Source of the DNA: JALOTE01 sp031422195
Lineage (GTDB): Bacteria; Pseudomonadota; Alphaproteobacteria; Rhizobiales; Rhizobiaceae
Assembly: GCA_031422195.1 (NCBI GenBank)
Contig: JANOPZ010000004.1
Span: 1 to 25,587 of the forward strand
DNA: 25,587 nucleotides
Direction of reading: 5' to 3'
The notes under the pieces are model-generated. The model worked only from the letters and a program-made list of their open reading frames with translations, was not told where the DNA came from and did no database searches. The translations under genes and the position numbers were made by a program. The stretch's first letter is position 1. Each line of letters starts with the position of its first letter. Below are positions 1-7,729 of the stretch, piece after piece.

Positions 1-1022
1 TCCACCAAATCGCAGGCAATTCGCAAAGCGGCTTTAATGCTGGGCTTGGCCGGTTCGGTCGACATAGCAAACAGGCCCCCTTCCCCTGCAACAAATTCAA
101 ACTTTTGAGCATCATGGAATGTCGCTTCCAGTTGCGCGGCCAACTGCTGCAATGAGGCAAACAGGTCTGGCTTTAGGTTTTCAAGACTGCTTGCGGGTTT
201 AAGCTCCGCCTCTGGTTGTTGGGCAGAAATCGGCAGCCGTTGTGACGCTGCCTGTTGCCAAAACCCGTGAGTATTTTTTGTGCCATTTTCAAGTGACCGA
301 GTAATTGCGCTACCCATGCAGCCAAGTTTATCGGCATCAAAAATCACCTGCTTCTGCAACATAATAGCCAGACCACCAGTCAATGACTGCCCATTCAGCG
401 CCCGAAACGCTGATGCACGCGGCGAATGCCAAGAAGCGACACCAGCCATAATGGCATCGATGATTTGGTTGTTCCGGCTAACACTGAAAGCAGTTAGCGT
501 TTCATTTTGAAAAATTATTTCGACTGCTTGACATAGCTCACGTTCCGAAGCGGAAGCTTCAACAAGATCTTCAATGGCTTCTTCAAATACTTCTGCGCCA
601 ATTTTTTTGGCAAATTCGGCATAGGCAACAATCATCTCACGCCGTTTGCGCCATGCAAATTCTTCACCATAGAGGCGCGCGTGCGCTAAAAAACCTTCGG
701 CAGTTTGCCCAAGGCCTAGCATGGTTGCATTAATGCCGGGAACGGCCTGAAGCGGCGACAGGCGCACGGCCAATAGAGTTTCGGGTGCAACGTTAAAACG
801 CTGCAAAATATCATCGAGATTTGTAACCAACCACGACTTTGCCCCGTCGGCGTCGTTTAGGAATCCATCAACCAATGCAATTGGTAATACTGCGGTTGCA
901 GGAATGGCAATATTTGCAAATGCCATTGATGCCAAGTCTGACGCCTTGCGTCCGAGTTGGCTAATGTCAGCCTCGGGCAGTTTGACAAAGCCATTACCAA
1001 ATAGAATTACACTGCGATTCAT
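1..1022 (-). CDS. Pyruvate, phosphate dikinase-like protein, N-terminal part (partial)
   Basis: An open frame of 340 codons begins at ATG 1022 and leaves the window at base 1 with no stop. AGGGG lies 7 bases before the ATG. The translation aligns along its length with the nucleotide-binding half of pyruvate, phosphate dikinase, which interconverts ATP+Pi+pyruvate and AMP+PPi+PEP. Matching blocks are LGRKASDLASM (family LGGKGANLAEM), VPGINATMLGLG (MPGMMDTVLNLG), SWHSPRASAFRALN (SWNNPRAIYYRRLN), FEFVAGEGGLF, and KAALRIACDLV at the visible end. It is strongly diverged: the family's arginine in RSGARASMPG is not an arginine here, and the QTRxGKRT strand reads STEPAKPS, so the glutamine is lost. 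The phosphohistidine and PEP domains would lie off-window. It may be a diverged dikinase or a non-catalytic paralogue. It follows smc by 54 bases and is probably co-transcribed. I am confident of the fold, not of the activity. Confidence 0.75.
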   Translation of the reverse strand, partial: MNRSVILFGNGFVKLPEADISQLGRKASDLASMAFANIAIPATAVLPIALVDGFLNDADGAKSWLVTNLDDILQRFNVAPETLLAVRLSPLQAVPGINATMLGLGQTAEGFLAHARLYGEEFAWRKRREMIVAYAEFAKKIGAEVFEEAIEDLVEASASERELCQAVEIIFQNETLTAFSVSRNNQIIDAIMAGVASWHSPRASAFRALNGQSLTGGLAIMLQKQVIFDADKLGCMGSAITRSLENGTKNTHGFWQQAASQRLPISAQQPEAELKPASSLENLKPDLFASLQQLAAQLEATFHDAQKFEFVAGEGGLFAMSTEPAKPSIKAALRIACDLV

Positions 1023-1076
1023 GCGCCACCCCTGATTAAAATTGGTAGCGGGCAAAGTATAATTATTCCAGTGCCG

Positions 1077-4000
1077 TTACGCGACTTCGCGAATTTGTGT
1101 TGCTGTTTGTAAATCAACCGACACCAATTGGCTGATGCCCTGCTCGGCCATCGTCACGCCATAAAGTCTGTCCATCCGCGCCATCGTGATCGGGTTATGT
1201 GTAATCACCAAAAACCTAGTTTCAGTGGTCGCGGTCATTTCATCAAGCAAATTGCAAAAACGTTCGACGTTGTTGTCATCAAGTGGCGCATCAACTTCGT
1301 CAAGAACGCAGATCGGTGCCGGATTGGTTAAGAACACAGCAAAGATCAGCGATAATGCTGTCAACGCTTGCTCGCCGCCAGATAGCAGTGTCATCGTCTG
1401 CGGACGCTTGCCGGGTGGTCGGGCTAAAATTTCAAGACCCGCTTCCAGCGGATCCTCGCTTTCAATCCATTGGAGCTCAGCGGTGCCGCCGCCGAATAAA
1501 TGGGTAAACAGGCGTTGGAAATGTGCATTGACCTGCTCAAATGCCGTCAGCAAACGCTCGCGACCTTCGCGGTTCAAGCTCTGGATTGAAGCCCGCAGTT
1601 TCTTTACCGCTTCAATAACGTCTCCGCGTTCAGAAACCAACGTGTCAAGCTGCTTGGTCAACTCAGACTGTTCTTCTTCGGCTCGTAAATTTACAGCCCC
1701 TAAGCGTTCACGCTCACCGCGCAAGCGCTCTAAATCACGTTCAGTGTCTCGCGGCGTCGGCAAGACGGCATCTGTTGGGTGCTCTGCAATTTTCAGTGCC
1801 GCTGCTGGCGCAACGCGCAATATTTCTGCAATACGCGTTTCAATTTCCGCGCGGCGTTCAGCTGCCGAACTGGTTCGTTCTTCGGCTCGTCCACGTTTTT
1901 CGCGAGTTTCAGCAAGAGCCTGCAATGTTTCGTTTGCGGCCCGGTCAAAAGTGGCCTGTTTGGTTTCGGCCTCTGCCAATGTATCGGCGGCATTTCGGCG
2001 CGCCGTTTCGGCCTGTTCGCGTTCTCGGCCAAGTGCGCGGCGTTTTTCCAAAAATTCATCTGGCGCATCTTCAATGATAGCCAATTCTTGCCGTGCTTCA
2101 ACCAAACGCACGTCAAGCGCAACAATTTGAGTTTCAGCACTTGTCGCCCGGGCGGTCCAGCGGGCACGGTCTTCGGCAATTGCTTTTATACGCTGTGCTC
2201 GCGCTTCATTCTCGCGTTTTAGGCCATCATGGGTCAGTCTTGATTCCGAAGCTGTGTTACGGGCCTGCACAATTTCAGTTGATTTGGCTGAAATTGCTTC
2301 TTCTATAATTGTTAAGTTTGGCAAACCAGATTGAGCAGCTTGCTGTGTTGAAACTGCAGTCTTTGCTTCATCAAGCGTGTCTGCCAAACGTCCGCGTGAT
2401 TGCAATAAGGCACCACGCCGTGCAGCCAACTCGCCGGTTTGCCGTTCTGCAGAAACCAGTGCTTGACGTGCCGCTTCAATATCGCGCTGTGCCGATTTTA
2501 ACGCCTCCCGCGCTAAGCGATCCGTTTCGCGTGCCTTCTCCACTGCACCTTTTGCGTTAAATAAAGTGGCTTCCGCTAGCTGAAACTGCTTGGCCGCTAC
2601 GATTGCATCGATATCAAGTTCGGCAAGCCGGTTTTTTTGTTCCAAACGGATCGCAGCCGACGACGTGGCTTCCGGCGATGAAACCAAACCATCCCAGCGC
2701 CATAACGCACCGTCTTTACTGACAAGGCGCTGACCCGGTTTCAACTGAGCCTTTAGCCGTATGCCTGAGACTATATCAGCCACAACACCAATCTGCGCCA
2801 AACGGCGAGCCAATTGCTCCGGCGCAGTGACAAACAAAGACAATGGCTCAACGCCAGCTGGCAATTTGGCATCATTGAGATCAACAAGCGAACCCGACCA
2901 GTGCGCCGGAGCCGATGCATCCAGCGGCAGGCCGAGGTCATCGCCAAGCGCAATTCCAAAGGCCTTTTCATAGCCGCGCTTCACAGTAACTTGCTCCACA
3001 ACCGGCGCAAACAGGCCTGAATTTTGCGCATTAAGCAATTTAATCAATGTGCGGGCTTCGGTGTCAATCTGATCGCGGGCGGCGCGGGCGTCTTGTAAAG
3101 GCTGTCGTGCAGCGTCTTCATTGGTACGCGCTTTCTCAAGATCCTTTTCACTTTCAAAAATCGTTATTTCACAGCGCGCTAAAACCGCAGCCGTCCGGTC
3201 CAGATCAGCCTGCTTTTCGTGCGGATCAGGCAAGGTGGAAATTTGGGCATCGAGCGCTGCGGTTTCGTGATCAAGTTCTGCCAATTGAGCTGCAACCCGC
3301 GAGACGCGTTCTCCTGCCTCTTTCAAGATGCGCAGAATTGCCGCCGCTCGGGCCGACGCTTCTGCACGTTCGGCAATCAGGCCTTGATGAGCGGTTTCAA
3401 CAAGCGTCAAAGCGGTGGAAGACGCAAGCATTCTTGCGTGCAATTCAAACTCACGATCAAGCGTACCAGCATCCGCGGCGGCTAACGTGCCCTGCTCTGC
3501 ATCCAGCCGCGCCAACGTCGCGGCCGTATCATTCAGTATCAGCTGTTCGCGGCTCATATCCGCTTCAAGTTGAGCGGCTCGTTGTTTTAACTCGTTTTGC
3601 CGGGTTGCAAAGCGCCGGGCATCAGCTTCAAGCTGTTCGCCAGCAATGCGTAGCCGCTGTATCATAGCGCCTGCTTTTGCCTCCGATTCGCGTAAAGCTG
3701 GCAAACCTGCTGCGCTTATGGCCTGATCTTTAACGGCTTCTGCCTGGCGTTGCGCCGCTGCGCCAACCGCCAAAGTTGCAGTCGAAAGCCCCGATTGCGC
3801 TTCAGCTTCCAGCAGTTTGGCTTCAGACCAGCGCAAATGCAGCAACATGGCTTCGGCTTTGCGCAAATCCGCAGATAGCGTTTTGAAGCGAATTGCTTGC
3901 CTTGCTTGACGTTTCAAATTTTCAATTTGGCTCTCAAGTTGGCTGGTCACATCATCCAGCCGCTCAAGGTTCACTTCTGTTTGCTTAAGCCTTAATTCGG

Positions 4001-4538
4001 CTTCATGGCGGCGCGAATGCAGGCCGGAAATACCAGCCGCTTCTTCGAGCAAAGCGCGCCGCGCTTGTGGCTTGGCTTGGATGAGTTCGCCGACCTTTCC
4101 TTGCCCGACCATTGATGGCGAACGCGCGCCGGTGGATTGGTCGGCAAACAAAAGCTGAACGTCTTTGGCGCGGGCTTCTTTGCCGTTAATGCGGTAAAGT
4201 GAGCCTTTTTCACGCTCAATCCGGCGCGAAATCTGCACATCATCGCCGTCATTAAAGGCCGCCGGCGCATTGCGGTCGCGGTTGTCAAGATAGAGACCGA
4301 CTTCTGCCATATTGCGTGCAGGGCGAGTGCCGCAGCCTGAAAAAATCACATCATCCATGCCGGACGCACGCATGTTTTTATAGGAGTTTTCACCCATGGC
4401 CCAGCGCAGCGCCTCAACGAGGTTGGATTTGCCGCAGCCGTTGGGCCCCACGATTCCAGTTAACCCCTGCCCGAATAAAAACTCGGTCGGTTCAACGAAG
4501 GACTTAAATCCTGTGATGCGCATTTTCGAAAAGCGCAT
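1077..4538 (-). CDS. smc: Chromosome segregation protein SMC
   Basis: This is an SMC ATPase of 1153 residues, normal family length, which with ScpA/ScpB compacts and separates sister chromosomes. The N-terminal head has Walker A GPNGCGKSN near residue 33, preceded by GFKSFVEPTEF. Two long Ala/Glu/Arg/Gln-rich coiled-coil arms flank a glycine-containing hinge at about 500-650. The C-terminal head has the ABC signature LSGGEQALTAL near 1052 and Walker B ICVLDEVDAPLDD near 1077. A GTG at 4541 is in frame one codon upstream, but ATG 4538 gives MRFSKMRITGFKSF, the usual alphaproteobacterial start, so I chose it. No clear Shine-Dalgarno sequence precedes it, and the start lies in a strong inverted repeat. 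The DsbA-like gene is 52 bases upstream and the dikinase-like gene 54 bases downstream. scpA and scpB are not in the window. Confidence 0.97.
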   Translation of the reverse strand: MRFSKMRITGFKSFVEPTEFLFGQGLTGIVGPNGCGKSNLVEALRWAMGENSYKNMRASGMDDVIFSGCGTRPARNMAEVGLYLDNRDRNAPAAFNDGDDVQISRRIEREKGSLYRINGKEARAKDVQLLFADQSTGARSPSMVGQGKVGELIQAKPQARRALLEEAAGISGLHSRRHEAELRLKQTEVNLERLDDVTSQLESQIENLKRQARQAIRFKTLSADLRKAEAMLLHLRWSEAKLLEAEAQSGLSTATLAVGAAAQRQAEAVKDQAISAAGLPALRESEAKAGAMIQRLRIAGEQLEADARRFATRQNELKQRAAQLEADMSREQLILNDTAATLARLDAEQGTLAAADAGTLDREFELHARMLASSTALTLVETAHQGLIAERAEASARAAAILRILKEAGERVSRVAAQLAELDHETAALDAQISTLPDPHEKQADLDRTAAVLARCEITIFESEKDLEKARTNEDAARQPLQDARAARDQIDTEARTLIKLLNAQNSGLFAPVVEQVTVKRGYEKAFGIALGDDLGLPLDASAPAHWSGSLVDLNDAKLPAGVEPLSLFVTAPEQLARRLAQIGVVADIVSGIRLKAQLKPGQRLVSKDGALWRWDGLVSSPEATSSAAIRLEQKNRLAELDIDAIVAAKQFQLAEATLFNAKGAVEKARETDRLAREALKSAQRDIEAARQALVSAERQTGELAARRGALLQSRGRLADTLDEAKTAVSTQQAAQSGLPNLTIIEEAISAKSTEIVQARNTASESRLTHDGLKRENEARAQRIKAIAEDRARWTARATSAETQIVALDVRLVEARQELAIIEDAPDEFLEKRRALGREREQAETARRNAADTLAEAETKQATFDRAANETLQALAETREKRGRAEERTSSAAERRAEIETRIAEILRVAPAAALKIAEHPTDAVLPTPRDTERDLERLRGERERLGAVNLRAEEEQSELTKQLDTLVSERGDVIEAVKKLRASIQSLNREGRERLLTAFEQVNAHFQRLFTHLFGGGTAELQWIESEDPLEAGLEILARPPGKRPQTMTLLSGGEQALTALSLIFAVFLTNPAPICVLDEVDAPLDDNNVERFCNLLDEMTATTETRFLVITHNPITMARMDRLYGVTMAEQGISQLVSVDLQTATQIREVA

Positions 4539-4543
4539 CACAG
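4511..4543. repeat. Inverted repeat covering the smc start codon
   Basis: Arms CTGTGATGCGC (4511-4521) and GCGCATCACAG (4533-4543) are exact reverse complements. The 11 bases between them contain the palindrome TTTTCGAAAA (4523-4532), so the whole 33 bases is self-complementary except for one base. On the smc transcript the ATG lies inside one arm. A hairpin here could hide the start codon. It may also follow from the ATGCGC hexamer occurring twice in the first codons. Confidence 0.6.
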
Positions 4544-4590
4544 GCGGCTGACCCGAACCGGAAATGTTAAATCAGCCACACTCATATATT

Positions 4591-5379
4591 TTACAGTTTC
4601 GGATCGATAATGGCAGAAAAAGCCTCGATGGATTTGTTGCCCGCATATTTTTCACCATTGATAAAGAACGTCGGCGTTGATTCAACGCCAATTTTCTCAC
4701 CGGCGGCCCTCACTGAACGTATTTTTTCGAGCAAATCCGTGTTTTTCAAACAAGCGTTAAAGCTATCTTGGGTGTAGCCGGCTTGTTTTGAAATCTGGAA
4801 CAGAGCTTCTGATGGTTTTTCAGCTTTGACCCAAACCGATTGGGATAAAAACAATGCCGAAAGCATCGGGAAATATTGAGCTTCATTGCAACGCGCCAAC
4901 AAAAATCCCGCCTCGGCCAATGGATCGAACGGGAATTCCCGGAAAATAAAACGTACTTTGCCGGTATCGACATATTTTTCTTTAAGCGCTGGATAAGTAG
5001 AAGCATGGAATGCCCCGCAATGCCCGCACGTCATTGAAGCATATTCAACAATTGTAACTTTGGCATCAGCACTGCCGAGGGACATTTCAGGCAATGCGCC
5101 AGGCGCCATCAAAAGTGCTAAATCAACGGTTCCATCGGGCTTTGGCACTTCAACTGCCGCTATTTTTTCGGCAGATTCCGTTTTTGGGGCCGCATCTGCT
5201 GTTTCAGCAGACTTTGTTTCAGCAGGTTTTGTTTCTGCAGGTTTAGCGGCTTGCTCGGTTGTTGCGGGCGCAGCAGGGGCTTCAGCTTTTTTGTCGTCAT
5301 TGCAGGCTGACAGTGCTAGGGCTGTCACCATAAATGCGGCAAATGCGGTATTTTTTAAGGCTGTAGAAAAACTCAACAT
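4591..5379 (-). CDS. DsbA-family thiol:disulfide oxidoreductase lipoprotein
   Basis: A 262-residue envelope protein with a DsbA/thioredoxin fold that handles disulfides outside the cytoplasm. The frame extends further upstream, but ATG 5379 is preceded by GGAG 9 bases away and gives a good lipoprotein signal: hydrophobic residues 11-24, then lipobox LSAC with Cys26. A low-complexity Ala/Pro/Glu/Thr/Lys linker runs to about residue 80. The catalytic domain follows, with active site CGHC at 118-121, FREFPF, and a cis-proline loop STPTFF near the C-terminus. It matches the DsbA-like proteins (BdbD/Com1 type) found beside smc in many alphaproteobacteria. It lies between dciA (155-base gap) and smc (52-base gap) on the same strand. 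The substrate is unknown. A GANTC site (GATTC) sits between the ribosome-binding site and the ATG. Confidence 0.92.
   Translation of the reverse strand: MLSFSTALKNTAFAAFMVTALALSACNDDKKAEAPAAPATTEQAAKPAETKPAETKSAETADAAPKTESAEKIAAVEVPKPDGTVDLALLMAPGALPEMSLGSADAKVTIVEYASMTCGHCGAFHASTYPALKEKYVDTGKVRFIFREFPFDPLAEAGFLLARCNEAQYFPMLSALFLSQSVWVKAEKPSEALFQISKQAGYTQDSFNACLKNTDLLEKIRSVRAAGEKIGVESTPTFFINGEKYAGNKSIEAFSAIIDPKL
5198..5242 (-). repeat. Three 15-bp tandem units in the DsbA linker
   Basis: Three 15-base units lie end to end (5198-5212, 5213-5227, 5228-5242). The second and third differ at one base; the first matches the second at 11 of 15. They encode successive PAETK/SAETA-like pentapeptides in the linker between the lipid anchor and the thioredoxin domain. 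The unit is five codons, so changes in copy number would keep frame and only alter linker length. Confidence 0.7.
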
Positions 5380-5534
5380 AGAATCACTCCGAAAAGCAGG
5401 GGTATTGGTTTCAATAAAACTCAACGCCGCGACTTTGCTCTCAATAGGGCGAAATGCCCACCAATTTAGTGTTTTTAAGCGGATTGCGTCGTGACAGGCA
5501 AGAGTAGGCAAGGGTTCGTCACCAGCTTAGTTGG

Positions 5535-6053
5535 TCATTGCCGCTTTGCCGCCAGAACATTCGCACCGAGTGCTGACAATGCTTGCCGCAAACCTTCGTT
5601 TTCCACGTTGGCGACTTTGGCGTTTGCCGCAGTTACATCGACAGGCAGGGGCTTTGATCGAAGCGCTTTCACGCTCGGACTTATCTGTTTTTGGATTATT
5701 TTCACGCGATCAATCGCCGGATAGCCGAAAAACACATTCACCCGGGCGATAATTATTGCGGTTTCATGCTGCAATGCCAATGCCACCGCTGGATCTGCAC
5801 TGATTAACAATGTCGCCGACGCAAAAGGATCATCACTCGAATTGGCTCTGCTCCAACCTATTTTGACGGGTATGCTAAATTGCCCGATACGTTCTCCGGC
5901 AATTTCGGGCCAGGCACCAATCAAAGCGGTGGTCAGCCCGGCGCGTTTTTGCAGTAATGGATCAAGCAAATCAGGCACAAGATCGCTCAGCGCCACCGCA
6001 TTAAAGCTGCGCTTAAACGGTTTTGTCTTGCTGTCTTTTATTGCGTCGGTCAT
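5535..6053 (-). CDS. dciA: DciA-like DUF721 protein
   Basis: A 172-residue protein with the DUF721 (DciA) arrangement: a conserved N-terminal core with LIGAWPEIAGERIGQFSIPVKI at about 50-70, a segment ISADPAVALALQHE, and the end of the fold at FFGYPAIDRVKII, followed by a low-complexity C-terminal tail. DciA proteins load or regulate the replicative helicase DnaB in bacteria lacking DnaC; applying that role here is by family. The frame is open to 6071, but ATG 6053 (MTDAIKD) has GGAG 8 bases upstream. Its start codon is only 11 bases from that of the divergent mutY, so any promoter must overlap mutY. The DUF721-dsbA-smc order next to mutY is seen in rhizobia. Confidence 0.85.
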   Translation of the reverse strand: MTDAIKDSKTKPFKRSFNAVALSDLVPDLLDPLLQKRAGLTTALIGAWPEIAGERIGQFSIPVKIGWSRANSSDDPFASATLLISADPAVALALQHETAIIIARVNVFFGYPAIDRVKIIQKQISPSVKALRSKPLPVDVTAANAKVANVENEGLRQALSALGANVLAAKRQ

Positions 6054-6069
6054 GGCTCTTCTCCATGAC
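6049..6069. repeat. Inverted repeat holding the dciA and mutY start codons
   Basis: GTCATGG (6049-6055) and CCATGAC (6063-6069) are exact complements with a 7-base spacer. Each arm contains one start codon: dciA on the minus strand, mutY on the plus strand. The symmetry arises partly because both proteins begin Met-Thr. The only Shine-Dalgarno-like sequence, GGAG, serves dciA; mutY has none visible. Confidence 0.5.
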
Positions 6070-7096
6070 ATTCTCCAACGATCTTCTCAATTGGTATGAT
6101 CAAAATGCGCGGGTTTTACCCTGGCGCACTTCGCCGAATGACCGTGCCTTGGGCGTTTTACCCGATCCCTATCATGTTTGGCTGTCTGAAATTATGCTGC
6201 AACAAACAACAGTGAAAGCGGTTGCACCTTATTTCACCAAATTTTTGCAGATTTGGCCAAATGTTGCGGCACTGGCAGCCGCAGATGATAACTCTGTAAT
6301 GGCGGCTTGGGCAGGGCTTGGTTATTACAGCCGCGCGCGCAATTTGAAGCGTTGTGCTGAAATGATCATGCGTGATTTTGGTGGATCTTTCCCCGTCGAT
6401 CGTGCTGGCTTGCTTACACTGCCCGGTATTGGTGAATATACGGCCTCAGCCATTGCTTCGATTGCCTATGATGAGCCTGTTGTGGTGATGGATGGCAATG
6501 TAGAGCGTGTTTCATCACGTTTGCTGGCGCTTGAAACGCCGCTGCCCGCTGCAAAACCCGCCATTCGCGCGTTTCTCCAGCCGGTGGTTCCGCCAAAACG
6601 GCCCGGTGATTTTGCCCAAGCTATGATGGATTTGGGTGCAACACTTTGCACGCCCCGGTCACCATCATGCGTAATTTGCCCGATAGCAAACCATTGCAAA
6701 GCACGTGGAAACGACCCTGCCCGATTTCCTTTTAAGTTGGCCAAGGTGGCAAAACCGTACCGTAAAGGCGCTGCTTTCATTGCCGTTCGAGATGATGGCG
6801 CAATCTGGTTGCAGCGCCGCCCGCCAAAAGGCTTGCTTGGCGGCATGGCGCAGGTACCCACCACCAATTGGAATTCCAGAATTGACGGCGCGACGGGTGC
6901 TGATGCTGCGCCATTTTCTGGCATATGGCTCGACAAAGGCAGCATCACCCATGTGTTTACGCATTTTGAACTGGAATTAGCGGTCTATTTGTCAATCAAC
7001 GCAGCGCCAACCGGTGATGGCTGGTGGTCAACAGACAAGACTATAGAAGCCTTGCCAAGCGTAATGTTGAAAGCCATTACGCGCGCTCAGACTTAG
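6065..7096 (+). CDS. mutY: Adenine DNA glycosylase MutY
   Basis: A 343-residue A/G-specific glycosylase that removes adenine mispaired with 8-oxoguanine. Visible are the catalytic segment SEIMLQQT with Glu42, the helix-hairpin-helix LPGIGEYT (119-126) followed by catalytic Asp143 in VVMDGNVERV, and a [4Fe-4S] loop with C195, C202, C205 and C211 in the standard C-x6-C-x2-C-x5-C spacing. The C-terminal NUDIX-like domain (from about 235) would read the 8-oxoG strand. Length is normal. The frame opens earlier at a TTG (6023), but that extension overlaps dciA and is not MutY-like; ATG 6065 starts MTFSNDLLNWYDQNAR as expected. A HAD phosphatase gene follows after 14 bases. Confidence 0.96.
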   Translation: MTFSNDLLNWYDQNARVLPWRTSPNDRALGVLPDPYHVWLSEIMLQQTTVKAVAPYFTKFLQIWPNVAALAAADDNSVMAAWAGLGYYSRARNLKRCAEMIMRDFGGSFPVDRAGLLTLPGIGEYTASAIASIAYDEPVVVMDGNVERVSSRLLALETPLPAAKPAIRAFLQPVVPPKRPGDFAQAMMDLGATLCTPRSPSCVICPIANHCKARGNDPARFPFKLAKVAKPYRKGAAFIAVRDDGAIWLQRRPPKGLLGGMAQVPTTNWNSRIDGATGADAAPFSGIWLDKGSITHVFTHFELELAVYLSINAAPTGDGWWSTDKTIEALPSVMLKAITRAQT

Positions 7097-7110
7097 CAGG
7101 GCAAAATTCA

Positions 7111-7716
7111 GTGATTGATCATATTGTTTTCGACATCGGCAAAGTGCTTATCCAATATGACCCGCATTTGGGTTTGGCGGATGCCATCCCAGACAGACAC
7201 CGTCGGGATTGGTTTTTTCAACAAGTCTGCACCCATGATTGGAACATTGAGCAAGACCGCGGGCGCTCTTGGGCTGAAGCCGAGGCTTTGGTGATTGAGC
7301 AATTTCCGGATGAAGAAGCTAACATTCGCGCCTTCCGGAAAAACTGGCACAAAATGGTGCCCGGCCCGATTGATGGCAGCGTTGCAATCATGCGCGCGCT
7401 GATTACAGCAGACCGCGACGTGACAATGCTCACAAATTTTGCGGCAGACACGTTTGTTGAAGCCAGGCAGCTATTTCCATTTTTGAACGAGCCCCGCGGG
7501 GTCACTGTGTCGGGCGAAGTCGGGTTGATTAAGCCAGACATTGCCATTTACGAAATGCATCACGGCGCTTTCGGCCTTAACCCAGCGCGAACCATCTTCA
7601 TCGACGATGTGCCTGCCAACGTGGAAGCCGCCCGAAAAGCTGGCTGGAAAGCTGTCCGGTTTATTGATGCCGAATTGCTGATCAGCGATCTGGAAGGGTT
7701 TGGCGTGAAGGTTTAG
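7111..7716 (+). CDS. HAD-superfamily hydrolase (FDxGxV subgroup, YihX-like)
   Basis: A 201-residue HAD phosphatase. GTG 7111 is chosen because it puts motif I VFDIGKVL at residues 6-13, as in relatives, and AGGG precedes it; the frame upstream lies inside mutY. Motif I has nucleophile Asp8, but the second acidic residue usual in DxD HADs is Gly10, as in the YihX/epoxide-hydrolase-N-like subgroup. Motif II is MLTNFA, motif III is GLIKPD with its lysine, and motif IV is IFIDDVPANVEAA. An alpha-helical C1 cap lies between about 20 and 90. The substrate is not predictable; YihX itself acts on glucose-1-phosphate. Fourteen bases separate it from mutY, so they are likely co-transcribed. It ends 13 bases from the convergent end of ccrM. 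Confidence 0.88.
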   Translation: MIDHIVFDIGKVLIQYDPHLGLADAIPDRHRRDWFFQQVCTHDWNIEQDRGRSWAEAEALVIEQFPDEEANIRAFRKNWHKMVPGPIDGSVAIMRALITADRDVTMLTNFAADTFVEARQLFPFLNEPRGVTVSGEVGLIKPDIAIYEMHHGAFGLNPARTIFIDDVPANVEAARKAGWKAVRFIDAELLISDLEGFGVKV

Positions 7717-7729
7717 GTCAGCAGAGTTT

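Noticed and set aside
280..510. A 76-codon plus-strand frame in the left-edge region.
   Set aside because: It lies antisense to the intact dikinase-like frame, which has clear family matches and a ribosome-binding site.
1186..2130. A 314-codon open frame on the plus strand, antisense to smc, and other long frames nearby.
   Set aside because: Composition is Ser/Arg-rich with no family resemblance, and smc is intact across the region. These are shadows of a high-Ala/Glu coiled-coil gene.
6466..6948. A 160-codon minus-strand frame inside mutY.
   Set aside because: mutY has every catalytic and cluster residue here; the antisense frame has no start signal or recognisable domain.
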